A DNA stretch of 64,000 bases from Frigoribacterium sp. PhB116 (GCF_004364285.1 NZ_SOBE01000002.1:930001-994000); one strand, 5' to 3'. Positions 16,290-26,234 are shown, counted from the stretch's first letter. Program-made: numbers and translations. The notes: generated by a model not told the origin, from the sequence alone.

Positions 16290-17177
16290 TCAGACCGCCG
16301 GCATCGCTCCCGCGATCGTGATGGTCGCGCCCGAGGTGTAGCTCGACTCCGGGCTCACGAGGTGCACGTAGGCGGCGGCGAGCTCGGCCGGCTGGCCGGG
16401 GCGGCCGTACGGCGCCTGGCCGCCGAACTCCGACACGGTCTCGGCGTCGTCCGAGCCGGGCTGCAACGGCGTCCAGACCGGGCCGGGCGAGACCTGGTTG
16501 ACGCGGATGCCCTTGGGGGCGAGCTGCTGGGCGAGACCCGCCGTGAAGACGCCGATGGCGCCCTTCGTCAAGGCGTAGTCGATCTTGTCGGGGCTCGGCT
16601 GCGTGCCCTGCACCGAGCCGGTCGTGACGATCGACGAGCCGGGCTCGAGGTGCGGGATGACCGCCTGCGACAGCCAGAACAGCGAGTAGACGTTGGTCTT
16701 GATGGTCGAGTCGATGTCCTCGGTGCTGAGCGTGAGGATGTCGTCGTTGCTCTTCATCCGGCCGGCGACCATGACGAGCGTGTCGAGCCCGCCGAGCTCC
16801 TCGACGGCCTTCGCGACGAGGTCCTTGCAGTACTGCTCGTCCGAGATGTCGCCGGGCACCAGGACGACGCGGCGCCCCTCGCCCTCGAGCAGGTCCCGCA
16901 CCTCCTCGGCGTCTGCCTGCTCACTCGGCAAGTAGCTGAGAACGAGGTCGGCGCCCTCGCGGCTGAGCGCGATCGCGGCGGCGCGTCCGATGCCGGAGTC
17001 GCCGCCGGTGACGATGCCGCGGAAGCCGACGAGGCGCTCCTTGCCGACGTAGCTGGTCTCGCCGTGGTCGGGCTTCGGGTCCATCTTCCAGGCCTCGCCC
17101 GGCAGCGACTGCTCCTGCTTCGGGAACGGCGGCGCGGGGTACAGGTCGACCGGGCTCTTCTTGTCGTATTGGCTCAT
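16290..17177 (-). CDS. SDR family oxidoreductase (GSP39/YghA-like), second copy
   Basis: 295 residues: a Tyr/Pro-rich N-terminal tail (DLYPAPPFPKQEQSLPG), then TGGDSGIGRAAAIA and catalytic DYALTKGAIGV. Blocks such as EGADLVLSYLP and KTNVYSLFWL align with the SDR at 0.8-1.7 kb, so the two are paralogues. It is probably an NAD(P)-dependent stress-induced dehydrogenase of unknown substrate. It is divergent from ku with ~90 bp between starts. In several bacteria NHEJ genes are stationary-phase or stress controlled; a shared control region here is inferred. Confidence 0.88.
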   Translation of the reverse strand: MSQYDKKSPVDLYPAPPFPKQEQSLPGEAWKMDPKPDHGETSYVGKERLVGFRGIVTGGDSGIGRAAAIALSREGADLVLSYLPSEQADAEEVRDLLEGEGRRVVLVPGDISDEQYCKDLVAKAVEELGGLDTLVMVAGRMKSNDDILTLSTEDIDSTIKTNVYSLFWLSQAVIPHLEPGSSIVTTGSVQGTQPSPDKIDYALTKGAIGVFTAGLAQQLAPKGIRVNQVSPGPVWTPLQPGSDDAETVSEFGGQAPYGRPGQPAELAAAYVHLVSPESSYTSGATITIAGAMPAV

Positions 17178-17270
17178 GCGGTCCACGGTGCCCGAGAGAC
17201 GGGGGGACGTGCCCGGCACTTGTACCCGCTCGTCGGTCATTCGGAGCGCATGCGGAGGAACATGACCGTC

Positions 17271-18281
17271 ATGCGATCGATCTGGAAGGGCGCGATCACG
17301 TTCGGGCTCGTCAACGTGCCCGTGAAGCTCTACAGCGCCACCGAGGACCACGACGTCTCGCTGCACCAGGTGCACGACGCCGACGGCGGTCGGATCCGGT
17401 ACCAGCGCAAGTGCGAGATCTGCGGCCGCGTCGTCGACTACGAGCACATCGACAAGGCGTTCGACGACGGTGACCGCACGGTGGTGCTCACGGCGGACGA
17501 CCTGAAGTCCCTGCCCGAGGAGCGCTCGCGCGAGATCGACGTGCTCGAGTTCGTGCCGAGCGACCAGCTCGACCCGCTGATGTTCGACCGCAGCTACTTC
17601 CTCGAGCCCGACTCCGCCTCGCCCAAGGCCTACGTGCTGCTGCGGCGCACCCTCGAGGAGACCGACCGCACGGCCATCGTGCACTTCTCGCTGCGGCAGA
17701 AGACCCGGCTCGCCGCGCTGCGCGTGCGGGGCGACGTGCTCGTGCTGCAGACGTTGCTCTGGGACGACGAGGTTCGCGAGGCACGGTTCCCCGTGCTCGA
17801 CGAGAAGGTGCGGATCAGCGGAAAGGAGCTCGACATGTCGGGCTCGCTGGTCGAGTCGCTCGGGGACGACTTCGACCCGTCGCAGTTCGGCGACGACTAC
17901 CAGGAGGAGCTCCGGAAGCTCATCGACGCCAAGCTCGAGGAAGGCGAGTCGCTCGACACCGACGCGACCTTCGGCCGCTCGGGGGACGACGACGAGGACG
18001 GCGACGGATCCGGCGACGGCGAGGTGATCGACCTGATGGAGGCGCTCCGCCAGTCGGTGGAGCGCAGTCGGTCGGGCGCGAAGAAGGCCCCGGCCAAGAA
18101 GCCCGCCGCGAAGAAGGCGCCTGCAGCCGAGAAGGCGCCTGCCGAGAAGAAGCCCGCTGCCGAGAAGAAGCCCGCCGCGAAGAAGTCAGCTCCGAAGAAG
18201 CCTGCGGCGAAGAAGTCTGCGGCCGGGAAGAAGGCCGCCGCGGCGAAGGACAAGCCCGCTGCGGAGAAGAAGGCGAGCTGA
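17271..18281 (+). CDS. ku: NHEJ end-binding protein Ku
   Basis: 336 residues. MRSIWKGAITFGLVNVPVKL is the canonical Ku N terminus, with CEICGRVVDYEHIDKAF and LLRRTLEETDRTAIVHF following. It forms a ring on DNA ends and recruits LigD. The last ~75 residues are a Lys/Ala/Pro tail of AKKxxAxKKPAAKK-type repeats, longer than in minimal Ku and reminiscent of histone H1. This ATG was chosen for family agreement and because GGAGGA lies 11 nt upstream; an ATG 9 nt earlier would sit only 2 nt from that sequence. Confidence 0.95.
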   Translation: MRSIWKGAITFGLVNVPVKLYSATEDHDVSLHQVHDADGGRIRYQRKCEICGRVVDYEHIDKAFDDGDRTVVLTADDLKSLPEERSREIDVLEFVPSDQLDPLMFDRSYFLEPDSASPKAYVLLRRTLEETDRTAIVHFSLRQKTRLAALRVRGDVLVLQTLLWDDEVREARFPVLDEKVRISGKELDMSGSLVESLGDDFDPSQFGDDYQEELRKLIDAKLEEGESLDTDATFGRSGDDDEDGDGSGDGEVIDLMEALRQSVERSRSGAKKAPAKKPAAKKAPAAEKAPAEKKPAAEKKPAAKKSAPKKPAAKKSAAGKKAAAAKDKPAAEKKAS

Positions 18282-18311
18282 CGACGCCCGCCTCGGCGAG
18301 GGGCCGCGACC

Positions 18312-18587
18312 TCAGCGGTCGCGCAGCATCTCGATCAGGTCGTCCTTCTTCGCGTCGCTGTAGCCGCTGAGCCCGAGTTCCTTCGCGCGGCCGCGCAGGT
18401 CGTCGACGGTCCAGTCGTCGTACGACCCCGAGCGGCCGCCCTTCGCCGCCACCTTCTCCTCGCTGTTTCCCTTCTGGGCAGCAGCGTTGGAGATGCGCGC
18501 CGACTTCTCCTTCGAGTTGCCCTCGTCGCGCAGGGCTTCGTACATCTCGGGGTTCTTCAGCTGCGGGGGTGTGTCGTCCTTAGGCAT
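18312..18587 (-). CDS. Small Rho-N/SAP-like protein (DUF7218-type)
   Basis: 91 residues. The C-terminal ~38 residues (DDWTVDDLRGRAKELGLSGY followed by DAKKDDLIEMLRD) form a helix-turn-helix like the Rho termination factor N-terminal/SAP domain, which binds nucleic acid. The N-terminal half is hydrophilic and repeats EGNSKEKSARISNAA/KGNSEEKVAAKGG. Proteins of this type are common and unstudied in actinobacteria. TACGGT (18600-18595) ends 7 nt before the ATG. It converges with ku; a weak CGCGACC/GGTCGCG hairpin spans its stop. Confidence 0.8.
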   Translation of the reverse strand: MPKDDTPPQLKNPEMYEALRDEGNSKEKSARISNAAAQKGNSEEKVAAKGGRSGSYDDWTVDDLRGRAKELGLSGYSDAKKDDLIEMLRDR

Positions 18588-18663
18588 GCCCGAGACCGTA
18601 CTCCGCGACGGAGGCGCACGACCGGTCGGCAGGACCGGCGCGCGCCCCCGTGCAGGAGACGAC

Positions 18664-21069
18664 CTAGCGGCCGAACTCCCACTCGACGACCTCGGGCAGG
18701 TCCTCGCCGTGCTCGTAGGCGTACTCGCGGGCTTCGGCGCGCTTCGCCTCGAACTCGGCGACCAGGTCGGGGTGCGCCTCGGCGAGACCCGGCACGCGGT
18801 GCAGCACGTCGAGCACGAGCCGGTACCGGTCGATGTCGTTGAGCATCGCCATGTCGAAGGGGGTGGTGGTGGTGCCCTTCTCCTGGAAGCCGCGCACGTG
18901 CAGGCCGTCGTGGTTCGTGCGGCGGTAGGTGAGTTGGTGCACGAGCGACGGGTAGCCGTGGAAGTCGAAGACCACCGGCGTCGACGTCGTGAACAACGCG
19001 TCGAAGTCGTCGCTGGTGAGTCCGTGCGAGTGCTCGTCGGCGTCCTGCAGGCGCATCAGGTCGACGACGTTGACGACGCGGGTCCGCAGGTCGGGGAGGC
19101 GCTGACGGAGGATGTCCGCGGCGGCCACCGTCTCGAGGGTCGGCACGTCGCCCGCGCAGGCCAGCACGACATCCGGGTCGACGCCCGCGACGGGCGTGCC
19201 CTCGGTGCCCGCCCACTCCCAGATGCCCGCGCCGGCGGCGACGTGCGCCTCCGCCTCGGGCAGCGACAGCCAGGCCGGCGCCTCCTGCTTGCCGGCCACG
19301 ATCACGTTGACCGTGTCCGTCGTGCGGAGCGCGTGGTCGGCGACCGCGAGCAGCGTGTTCGCGTCGGGCGCGAGGTAGATCCGCACGAGGTGCGCCTGCT
19401 TGTTGACGACGACGTCGAGGAACCCCGGGTCCTGGTGCGAGAACCCGTTGTGGTCCTGCCGCCAGACGTGCGACGACAGCAGGTACGTGAACGACGAGAT
19501 CGGCTCGCGCCAGGCGATGTCGGTCGAGCTCTCGAGCCACTTCGCGTGCTGGTTGAACATCGAGTCGACGATGTGGACGAACGCCTCGTACGTGTTGAGG
19601 AGGCCGTGGCGGCCGGTGAGCAGGTAGCCCTCCATGAGGCCCTGGAGCAGGTGCTCGCTCAGCACCTCCGTCACCCGGCCGCCGTGCGCGACGTGCTCGT
19701 CCTCCTCCTCGATGCGGGCCGCCCACACGCGGTCGGTCACGTCGAAGACCGGGTCGAGGCGGTTGGAGACCGTCTCGTCGGGCCCGAAGAGCCGGAACGA
19801 CGCGGGGTTGTCGCGGACGACGTCCGTCAGCCAGCGACCGAGCACCCGGGTGGCCTCGGCCGTCGTGCGTCGGTCGTCGCTCGTCTCGACGGCGTGCGAG
19901 CGGTAGTCGGTCAGGGAGAGCGGACGCCGCACCAGCCCGCCGTTCGAGGCGGGGATCGCGCTCATGCGCTTCTCGCCGCGGGGCCGGAGCTCGTCGAGGA
20001 ACGCGGCGGGCGCGCCGGTCTCGTCGAACAGTTCGTCGGCGCCGTACGAGCGCATCCAGGCGTCGAGCTGCTCGCGGTGCTCGTCGTTCTCGCGGACACC
20101 GCTCAGCGGCACCTGGTGCGCACGCCAGGTGCCCTCGACCTTCCTGCCGTCGACCACCTTCGGGCCCGTCCAGCCCTTGGGGGTGCGCAGGACGATCATC
20201 GGCCAGCGCGGCCGCTCCGTGCTCTCGCCCGAGCGCGCCTCCTGCTGGATCTGGTCGATGCGGCCGAAGGCCTCGTCGAGCGCCGCGGCCATCTGCGCGT
20301 GCACCACCATCGGGTCCTCGCCGTCGAACCCGCCCGACACGACGATCGGCTGGTACCCGTAGCCGCGGAACAGCTCGAGCAGCTCGCCCTCGGGGATGCG
20401 GGCGAGGATGGTCGGGTTCGCGATCTTGTAGCCGTTGAGGTTGAGGATCGGCAGCACGGCGCCGTCGTGCACGGCGTCGAGCAGCTTGTTGGCGTGCCAG
20501 CTCGTCGCGAGCGGACCGGTCTCGGCCTCGCCGTCGCCGATCACGCAGACGGCCACGAGGTCGGGGTCGTCGAGCACCGCTCCGTAGGCGTGGCTCAGCG
20601 AGTAGCCGAGCTCACCGCCCTCGTTGATCGAGCCCGGCGTCTCGGGGGCCGCGTGCGAGGGGATGCCGCCCGGGAACGAGAACTGGCGGAACAGCTCATG
20701 CATGCCGTCCCGGTCGAGGGGCACCTGCGGGAACAGCTCGGAGTAGGTGTGCTCGAGCCAGGTGTTCGCCACCATCGCAGGGCCCCCGTGGCCGGGGCCG
20801 CAGACGTAGAGCAGGTCGCGGTCGTCGCGGCGGATCACCCGGTTGAGGTGCGCGTAGACGAGGCTCAGCGCGGGCGACGTGCCCCAGTGGCCGAGCAGGC
20901 GCGGCTTGATGTCGTCCCGCGCGATCGGACGATCGAGCATCGGGTTGTCGCGCAGGTAGATCTGCCCGACGGTCAGGTAGTTGGCCGCGCGCCACCAGGC
21001 GTCGACGAGCCGGAGGTCGTCCGGCGTCGCGGGCACGGCGGGTGCGGCGGGCGAGGTGGTGTCGGTCAT
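18664..21069 (-). CDS. xfp: Phosphoketolase (xylulose-5-phosphate/fructose-6-phosphate)
   Basis: 801 residues, the full family length. Diagnostic blocks are [47 protein letters not shown], and [20 protein letters not shown] (thiamine diphosphate/Mg site). It cleaves xylulose-5-P or fructose-6-P to acetyl-phosphate plus a sugar phosphate. Its ATG overlaps the stop of the upstream GH15 gene (ATGA), linking glucan breakdown and acetyl-phosphate formation in one operon. No ackA or pta lies in the window, so the fate of the acetyl-phosphate is decided elsewhere. The family call is secure; substrate preference is not. Confidence 0.95.
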   Translation of the reverse strand: MTDTTSPAAPAVPATPDDLRLVDAWWRAANYLTVGQIYLRDNPMLDRPIARDDIKPRLLGHWGTSPALSLVYAHLNRVIRRDDRDLLYVCGPGHGGPAMVANTWLEHTYSELFPQVPLDRDGMHELFRQFSFPGGIPSHAAPETPGSINEGGELGYSLSHAYGAVLDDPDLVAVCVIGDGEAETGPLATSWHANKLLDAVHDGAVLPILNLNGYKIANPTILARIPEGELLELFRGYGYQPIVVSGGFDGEDPMVVHAQMAAALDEAFGRIDQIQQEARSGESTERPRWPMIVLRTPKGWTGPKVVDGRKVEGTWRAHQVPLSGVRENDEHREQLDAWMRSYGADELFDETGAPAAFLDELRPRGEKRMSAIPASNGGLVRRPLSLTDYRSHAVETSDDRRTTAEATRVLGRWLTDVVRDNPASFRLFGPDETVSNRLDPVFDVTDRVWAARIEEEDEHVAHGGRVTEVLSEHLLQGLMEGYLLTGRHGLLNTYEAFVHIVDSMFNQHAKWLESSTDIAWREPISSFTYLLSSHVWRQDHNGFSHQDPGFLDVVVNKQAHLVRIYLAPDANTLLAVADHALRTTDTVNVIVAGKQEAPAWLSLPEAEAHVAAGAGIWEWAGTEGTPVAGVDPDVVLACAGDVPTLETVAAADILRQRLPDLRTRVVNVVDLMRLQDADEHSHGLTSDDFDALFTTSTPVVFDFHGYPSLVHQLTYRRTNHDGLHVRGFQEKGTTTTPFDMAMLNDIDRYRLVLDVLHRVPGLAEAHPDLVAEFEAKRAEAREYAYEHGEDLPEVVEWEFGR

Positions 21070-23030
21070 CGGTTCTCCTGTCGGTCGTCGTCGGTCTCCG
21101 TCCGGCGGTCCGTGCCAGCGTCCTCGCGTCGGTCCCCGGGCTGCATGCCGAGCTCCGTGCGCATCTCGTCGATGGTGATGGCCGCGTTGACCAGGGCGAG
21201 GTGGCTGAGGCCCTGGGGCATGTTCCCGAGGAACTGCCCGTCGTCGGCGCTGATCATCTCGGTGAAGAGCCCGACGTCGTTCGACTGGACCACGAGCTCG
21301 TCCATCAGCTCCACTGCCTCGTCGACCCGGCCGACGCAGGCCAGGGCGCCCGCGAGCCAGAAGGCGCAGGCGACGAAGGTGCCCTCCTCCGCGTCGACGC
21401 CGCTGTAGCGGAACACCAGCGGTCCCGCGCCCAGCTCGTCGCGGATCGCGTCGATGGTCCGCGACATCCGGTCGCCGCGGTCGAAGCCGCTGGGCGCGTG
21501 CAGCAGGACAGACGCGTCCAGGGCGTCGCTGTCGGGGTGCATGAGGTACGCGCCGCGCTCCTCCGACCAGCCGTGCTCGTCGATCCACTCGACGATCAGG
21601 TCGCGGTTCTCCTCCCAGTGGGCCTTGTCGTCGGCGGTGGGGTGCATCTGGCCGAGCTCGGTCAGCTCGAGGGCCGAGGTGATCGCCTGCCAGCAGCCCA
21701 TCTTGCTGCTGACGTAGTGCTGCTCGTCCGGCAGCTCCCACATGCCGCTGTCCTTCTCCTGCCAGCGCCGGCACGCGTCGTCGGCGAACCCGGCCAGCAG
21801 ATCCTGGGTGGACTCGTCGAGCAGGTTGCCGCCGTGGGCGTACTGGCTGGCGACGGCGAGGATGTCGGCGAAGACGCCGAGCTGCAGCTGGTCGCCGGCG
21901 GGGTTGCCCTTGTAGACGGGGCCGATGCTCCGCCAGCCCTCCGAACCGGTCTCGTGCGTGCCGTCGGAGACGGTCCCGTCGAGGCGCAGGAAGATGTGCA
22001 TCTCGCGCCCGTTCTCCTTGAGGGCCTTGAGCATCCACGAGACGGCGGCGTGCGGCTCCTCACGCAGCCCGAAGCGCAGCAGCGCGTCGACGGTGTACGC
22101 GAGGTCGCGCACCCAGGCGAAGCGGTAGTCCCAGTTCTTGTCGCCCGTGAAGTTCTCGGGCAGGGCGGTGGTCGCCGCCGCCGCGATGGCACCGGTGGGG
22201 CTGTAGATCAGCAGCTTGAGGGCGAGTGCGCTGCGGTGCACGGCGTCCGCCCACGGGCCTTCCCAGCTGAACTCGGTCGACCAGCCCTCCCAGTTCTCGA
22301 TGGTGCGGTCGATGCCCTCGTCGACCACGTGCGGGTCGGGCAGGTGCAACGGCTCGTCCTCGACGCCGCAGAGGCACAGCAGCGAGCGCGACCCGGGCGA
22401 CGTGGTGAACGCCCCGCGGAACTCGAGGGGACCGTCGGGGTGGCCGTCGCCGGGCTCGGTGGGGTCGGTGCGGCCGTGCTCGAAGCCGACGAGCGCGAGG
22501 TTGATGTCCGCGGCGCGGAGCAGGGGGCCGTGCACGGTGTCGACGCGCACGATGGGGTGCGTCCCGAACGCGTTGCCGGGCACGACCGCCCAGCGCATCT
22601 CGACGGAGCCCTCGAGGCCGTCGACGCGGCGCGCGAGCTCGCCCCAGGGCAGGCGGCCGGCCACGCCCGTGACGAGGGCGTCGGTGACCTCGACGGTGCC
22701 CGCGGAGGTGCGGAACCGGGTCCGCAGGACGTTCGTGCCGGGCACGTACGCGCGCTGCACCTCGAAGTCGTCGTCGACCGGGCGCAGCTCGACGCGGCCC
22801 CCGTCGGCCGAGTCGACGATGCCGGAGAAGACCGGGTCGCTCGGCAGCGACGGGAACGGCAGCCAGTCGATCTGGCCGTCTCGGGCGATCAGCGCGACGG
22901 TGCGGCCGTCGCCGATCGCCCCGTACGAGCGGAGGGCGACGTAGCCGTCCTCCCTGGGGTCGGGGGCCGACCAGGCGTCGTCGTGGAAGTCGTCGGTGTC
23001 GTCGGGGGCGCTCTGGAGGGTGTCGGTCAC
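21066..23030 (-). CDS. Glycoside hydrolase family 15 protein (glucoamylase/trehalase-like)
   Basis: 654 residues. The N-terminal beta-sandwich begins [20 protein letters not shown] and the catalytic (alpha/alpha)6 barrel contains [40 protein letters not shown] and [16 protein letters not shown]. The 'DYRFAWVRD' block is typical of intracellular GH15 enzymes annotated as glucoamylase, some of which are trehalases. There is no signal peptide, so it probably acts in the cytoplasm on maltodextrins or trehalose. The GTG start fits CACCCT (23043-23038), a -10-like box 7 nt upstream. The C-terminal tail is Arg/Asp-rich. Confidence 0.9.
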   Translation of the reverse strand: MTDTLQSAPDDTDDFHDDAWSAPDPREDGYVALRSYGAIGDGRTVALIARDGQIDWLPFPSLPSDPVFSGIVDSADGGRVELRPVDDDFEVQRAYVPGTNVLRTRFRTSAGTVEVTDALVTGVAGRLPWGELARRVDGLEGSVEMRWAVVPGNAFGTHPIVRVDTVHGPLLRAADINLALVGFEHGRTDPTEPGDGHPDGPLEFRGAFTTSPGSRSLLCLCGVEDEPLHLPDPHVVDEGIDRTIENWEGWSTEFSWEGPWADAVHRSALALKLLIYSPTGAIAAAATTALPENFTGDKNWDYRFAWVRDLAYTVDALLRFGLREEPHAAVSWMLKALKENGREMHIFLRLDGTVSDGTHETGSEGWRSIGPVYKGNPAGDQLQLGVFADILAVASQYAHGGNLLDESTQDLLAGFADDACRRWQEKDSGMWELPDEQHYVSSKMGCWQAITSALELTELGQMHPTADDKAHWEENRDLIVEWIDEHGWSEERGAYLMHPDSDALDASVLLHAPSGFDRGDRMSRTIDAIRDELGAGPLVFRYSGVDAEEGTFVACAFWLAGALACVGRVDEAVELMDELVVQSNDVGLFTEMISADDGQFLGNMPQGLSHLALVNAAITIDEMRTELGMQPGDRREDAGTDRRTETDDDRQENR

Positions 23031-23153
23031 GCTGTCTAGGGTGCTCTCCCGCGCCTCCTCGTGCCCGCCGCTGCCAGGGGTCTGTGCGGAACGGGACCTC
23101 TCCGTACCCCTGGGGAGGAGGCGGCGGCCAGGCCGGACGCGTAGACGGGACGG

Positions 23154-24029
23154 ATGACCGAGCGCACCCCACCCCGCCCCCGCCTGTTCCTCGACGCGAG
23201 GGCGACGCTCGGCGAGAGCCCCGTCTGGGACGTCGACGCACAGGAACTCGTCTGGACGGACATCACCCCAGGGCTGCTGCACCGCACCTCGGCGGACGGC
23301 CTGCGCGACCGGTCCCTGCCGGTCGACCCGCCCCTCCCGAGCTTCCAGCGCCGTCGCGGGGGCGGGCTCGTCGCCGCCCTCGAGGACCAGATCGTGCTCA
23401 CGGACGACGACGGCGGCTCGCTGCAGGTGCTCGCGGCCGTCGAGCTCGCCAAGGAGGGCATGCGCCTGAACGAGGGCAAGTGCGACCCGTTCGGCGCGTT
23501 CGTCGTCGGGGCCCTCGACCCGGACGGGGCGCCGGTCGCCGGCCTCTGGCGCGTCGGGCCCGACGGCGACGTCACGATGCTGCGCGACGACTTCACGACG
23601 ACCAACGGCTTCGAGTGGAACGACGACGGCTCCGAGATCTACCTCACCGACACCGACCGGGAGACGATCTACCGCGCCTCGTGGGACGCCGAGGGGACGC
23701 TCGGCGAGCTCGTCCCGTTCTCGTCGGGCGGGTCGCACGACGGACTCGCCCGCGACGAGCTCGGCGAGTTCTGGGGCGCCGTCCACGGCGAGAGCGTCGT
23801 CGTCCACCTCGACCGCGACGGCGAGGTCGTCGAGCGCATCGAGTTCCCCGTGCCCCTCCTGACCGGCATCGGGTTCGGCGGTGCCGACCTGCGCACGCTC
23901 TTCGTCCTGTCGGCGCGTGAGGGGCTCGACGACGACCAGCTCGCTGAGCACCCGCTCAGCGGAGGCGTGTTCGCGCTCGGCCTCGACCGCGCCGGCCGGG
24001 CGCCGTTCCTGTTCGGTCCGCAGGCCTGA
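23154..24029 (+). CDS. SMP-30/gluconolactonase/LRE family protein
   Basis: 291 residues. The beta-propeller signature includes LGESPVWDVDAQELVWTDI (metal ligand Glu), LNEGKCDPFGAFVVG and TTNGFEWNDDGSEIYLTDTD (Asn and Asp ligands). Members hydrolyse sugar lactones such as gluconolactone using a divalent metal. It is divergent from the GH15-phosphoketolase operon and, with gluconokinase elsewhere in the window, suggests gluconate metabolism. TAGACG (23142-23147) ends 6 nt before the ATG. An 8-bp inverted repeat (CCAGGGGT/ACCCCTGG, 23074-23081/23106-23113) in the shared upstream region may be an operator. Confidence 0.88.
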   Translation: MTERTPPRPRLFLDARATLGESPVWDVDAQELVWTDITPGLLHRTSADGLRDRSLPVDPPLPSFQRRRGGGLVAALEDQIVLTDDDGGSLQVLAAVELAKEGMRLNEGKCDPFGAFVVGALDPDGAPVAGLWRVGPDGDVTMLRDDFTTTNGFEWNDDGSEIYLTDTDRETIYRASWDAEGTLGELVPFSSGGSHDGLARDELGEFWGAVHGESVVVHLDRDGEVVERIEFPVPLLTGIGFGGADLRTLFVLSAREGLDDDQLAEHPLSGGVFALGLDRAGRAPFLFGPQA

Positions 24030-24063
24030 GCTCGCAGGCCAGACCCGACGGTCCACACACGAC

Positions 24064-24106
24064 GAAGGGCCCCGGGGAGGCGCGGTGCGCGTCCCCGGGG
24101 CCCTTC
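24064..24106. terminator. Bidirectional intrinsic terminator
   Basis: A perfect 15-bp stem (GAAGGGCCCCGGGGA and its complement) with a 13-nt loop, between convergent genes. The loop contains GGCGCG, part of the recurring GGAGGCGC motif. Confidence 0.85.
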
Positions 24107-24125
24107 CGCCCGGTCTCGTCCCGGC

Positions 24126-25343
24126 TCAGATCCGTCCGACGAGCCCCTCGCTCGACACGTCCGTGCCCTCGGCCAGGACGGCGCGGGCGGCGTCACGGGC
24201 GTCGTCGACGTTCCAGAGCAGGACGCCGACCACGGCGCCGTCCGACAGGTAGTACGCCACGGCCGACCCGTCGCCCTTGTCGTCGACCACGGTCTCGAGC
24301 GACGCGTCGAGCGTCCCGACCGCCTCGTACGAGATGTCGAAGACCCTCGAGTAGTAGTACGGCGTGTGCCCGTACGTCTCGTCGGCCCCGGCCATGACGC
24401 GCCCGACGAAGGCGCCCTGCTCCTTGGCGTTGTCGACGTGCTCGACACGGCGGCGGCCCAGGATGCGGTCCGGGTAGGAGGCGACGTCGCCGGCGGCGAA
24501 GACGTGCGGGTCCGAGGTGCGCAGCGAGGCGTCGACGACGATGCCGTCCTCGACCTCGAGGCCAGCCGCCTCGGCCAGCTCAGTCGACGGCGTGATGCCG
24601 AGGCCGACGGCCACGGCGTCGGCCTCGAGCGACGTCCCGTCGTCGAGCACGACCTGCACCCCGGCGTCCGAGGCCGAGCCGCCCTCGACGCGACGTCCCT
24701 TCACGAGCGTGACGCCCGCCTCCTCGAAGGCCGCCTCGAAGCGCGTGGCGATCTCGGCCGGGAACACCGAGCCGCCGAGCACGTCGTCGGGCGTGACCAG
24801 GGTCACGCGGGTGTCGTTCTGCACGAGCGCCGCGGCGAGCTCGGTGCCGATGTAGCTGCCGCCGACGACGACGGCGCGGCGTCCCTCGCCCGAGAGCTCG
24901 CGCAGCCGTCGGTAGTCGCCCGCGGTGCGGAAGTGCACGACGCGGTCGTCCTCGGGCAGGTCGAGCCGGGTCGGCGTGCCGCCGGTCGCCAGCAGGAGGC
25001 GCCCCCACGACACGGTCCGCCCGTCGTCGGTCGTGACGGTGCGGGCCTCGCGGTCGACGGCGGTGACCGAGGTGCGCAGGCGGATCTCGGCCCCCGACGC
25101 CTCGCGGGTGCCCAGGTCGTTGTCCGACGCGGTGTACTCGGGGTCGATCCAGAGCTTCTTCGAGAGCGCGGGGCGCGTGTACGGCTCGTCGACGTCGTCG
25201 CTGACGATCAGGACGGTCGCGTCGGGGTCGGCCTCGTGGACGGCCTTGGCCGCGGCGTCGGCGGTCATGCCCCCGCCCACGACGACGTGGTCGAAGGAGT
25301 CAGGTGTGGTGTCCGTGCTGGTGCGGTCGCTCGTGTCCGTCAT
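24126..25343 (-). CDS. FAD-dependent NAD(P)H/ferredoxin reductase-like oxidoreductase
   Basis: 405 residues. FDHVVVGGGMTADAAAKAV is the FAD-binding Rossmann motif, VVVGGSYIGTELAAAL the NAD(P)-binding motif, and DPHVFAAGDVASYPD the second FAD contact. The C-terminal domain (YSRVFDISYEAVGTL, VVGVLLWNV) matches the ferredoxin reductase/AIF-like group. It probably passes electrons from NAD(P)H to a ferredoxin, rubredoxin or oxygen. No ferredoxin gene is adjacent. The dps gene lies upstream on the same strand, beyond a G-rich tandem repeat. GGAGG lies 7 nt before the ATG. Confidence 0.85.
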   Translation of the reverse strand: MTDTSDRTSTDTTPDSFDHVVVGGGMTADAAAKAVHEADPDATVLIVSDDVDEPYTRPALSKKLWIDPEYTASDNDLGTREASGAEIRLRTSVTAVDREARTVTTDDGRTVSWGRLLLATGGTPTRLDLPEDDRVVHFRTAGDYRRLRELSGEGRRAVVVGGSYIGTELAAALVQNDTRVTLVTPDDVLGGSVFPAEIATRFEAAFEEAGVTLVKGRRVEGGSASDAGVQVVLDDGTSLEADAVAVGLGITPSTELAEAAGLEVEDGIVVDASLRTSDPHVFAAGDVASYPDRILGRRRVEHVDNAKEQGAFVGRVMAGADETYGHTPYYYSRVFDISYEAVGTLDASLETVVDDKGDGSAVAYYLSDGAVVGVLLWNVDDARDAARAVLAEGTDVSSEGLVGRI

Positions 25344-25426
25344 GTGGTGCCTCCAGGTCGTGGGAAGGGCACCGCACCGGAGGTCGCGTAGGGGATCTCC
25401 GGGGCGGTGCCCAGTCGGTGGTGCCC

Positions 25427-25468
25427 GCGGGGGGCGGGCGGCGGGGGGCGGGCGGCGGGGGGCGGGCG
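25427..25468. repeat. Three perfect 14-bp G-rich tandem repeats
   Basis: The unit GCGGGGGGCGGGCG occurs three times in succession and is followed by a partial fourth. Each unit has a run of six and a run of three guanines on the + strand, enough for stacked G-quadruplexes. It lies just after the dps stop and before the reductase gene; mRNA of either gene would carry the C-rich strand. Confidence 0.85.
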
Positions 25469-25476
25469 GCGGGTCG

Positions 25477-26016
25477 CTAGTTGGCGACGGCGCCGACGCG
25501 GTCCTGGCCCTCGGCCATGGCGTCCTCGTCACGTCCGCGCGTGTCCGCCGACGCGGCGTCCTTCTCCGGGTGGCGGTTCTCGGCACCGGTCATCCAGGCG
25601 AGCTGCTCGAGGCGCTCGAGGATGCTGTGCAGCACGTCGGCCGTAGTCGGGTCCTCGTCGTCGACGTCGTCGTGCACCGTGCGCATGGTGTCGACGACGG
25701 CGTACATGCGGTCGACGATCAGGTCGACGACCGAGGTGGTCTCGACCGGGCCGGCGGGGAACTGCACGAGGCTGGTCTCGTTCGCGACCGTGTTCGAACG
25801 GCCGTCGGGCACGAGGTAGACGGCGCGCATGCGCTCGGCGACCTCGTCGCTGAACTCGCGGGCCGCGTCGACGATCTCGTCGAGCTGCAGGTGCAGGTCG
25901 CGGAAGTTGCTGCCGAGCAGGTTCCAGTGCGCCTGCTTGCCCTGGATGTGGAGCTCGATGAGGTCGACGAGGACCTTCTGCATGGACTCGCGCAGGGCGG
26001 GGGATCCTTGGAACAC
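25477..26016 (-). CDS. dps: Dps family DNA-protecting ferritin-like protein
   Basis: 179 residues. HIQGKQAHWNLLGSNFRDLH and LQLDEIVDAA carry the His, Asp and Glu ligands of the intersubunit ferroxidase site. Dps 12-mers oxidise Fe(II) with peroxide and store iron, and many bind DNA. The C-terminal ~30 residues (RHPEKDAASADTRGRDEDAM) are hydrophilic and acidic rather than Lys-rich, so DNA binding through the tail is doubtful. The GTG start follows GAAGGAG 4 nt upstream. Confidence 0.93.
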   Translation of the reverse strand: MFQGSPALRESMQKVLVDLIELHIQGKQAHWNLLGSNFRDLHLQLDEIVDAAREFSDEVAERMRAVYLVPDGRSNTVANETSLVQFPAGPVETTSVVDLIVDRMYAVVDTMRTVHDDVDDEDPTTADVLHSILERLEQLAWMTGAENRHPEKDAASADTRGRDEDAMAEGQDRVGAVAN

Positions 26017-26205
26017 GGGGACTCCTTCAGTCGTGGGGGCGTGCGGCCGTCGAGCCGCTGCGTCGCACCGGTGAGGGTGCGTCGTGGACGGTAGTCCCGT
26101 CCCGCCCGGCGGCGGTCCAGCTTCCGGGGGACACCCAGGTGAGCAGGCGCGGATCGGCCCTCGCGCGCTGCAGCCCTCGACCTCGTCTCGAAACCGGTGG
26201 CGTGG

Positions 26206-26234
26206 TATCTTCTCGACGGCGACCGATCGGTCGC
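26206..26234 (+). promoter_or_regulatory. Promoter with a 16-bp palindrome over the start site
   Basis: TATCTT (26206-26211) is a -10-like box. Eight bases on lies a perfect 16-bp palindrome GCGACCGATCGGTCGC (26219-26234), covering the expected transcript start of the small gene at 26278. This is a usual repressor operator position. No candidate regulator is adjacent. The rest of the ~260-bp gap back to dps shows nothing further. Confidence 0.5.

Noticed and set aside
16059-17270. In-frame extension of ku by ~400 codons
   Set aside because: It runs antisense through the SDR gene, has no domains, and the canonical Ku start MRSIWKGAITF has a ribosome-binding site.
25427-25468. CRISPR-like array
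   Set aside because: Units are contiguous 14-mers without spacers; no cas genes in the window.
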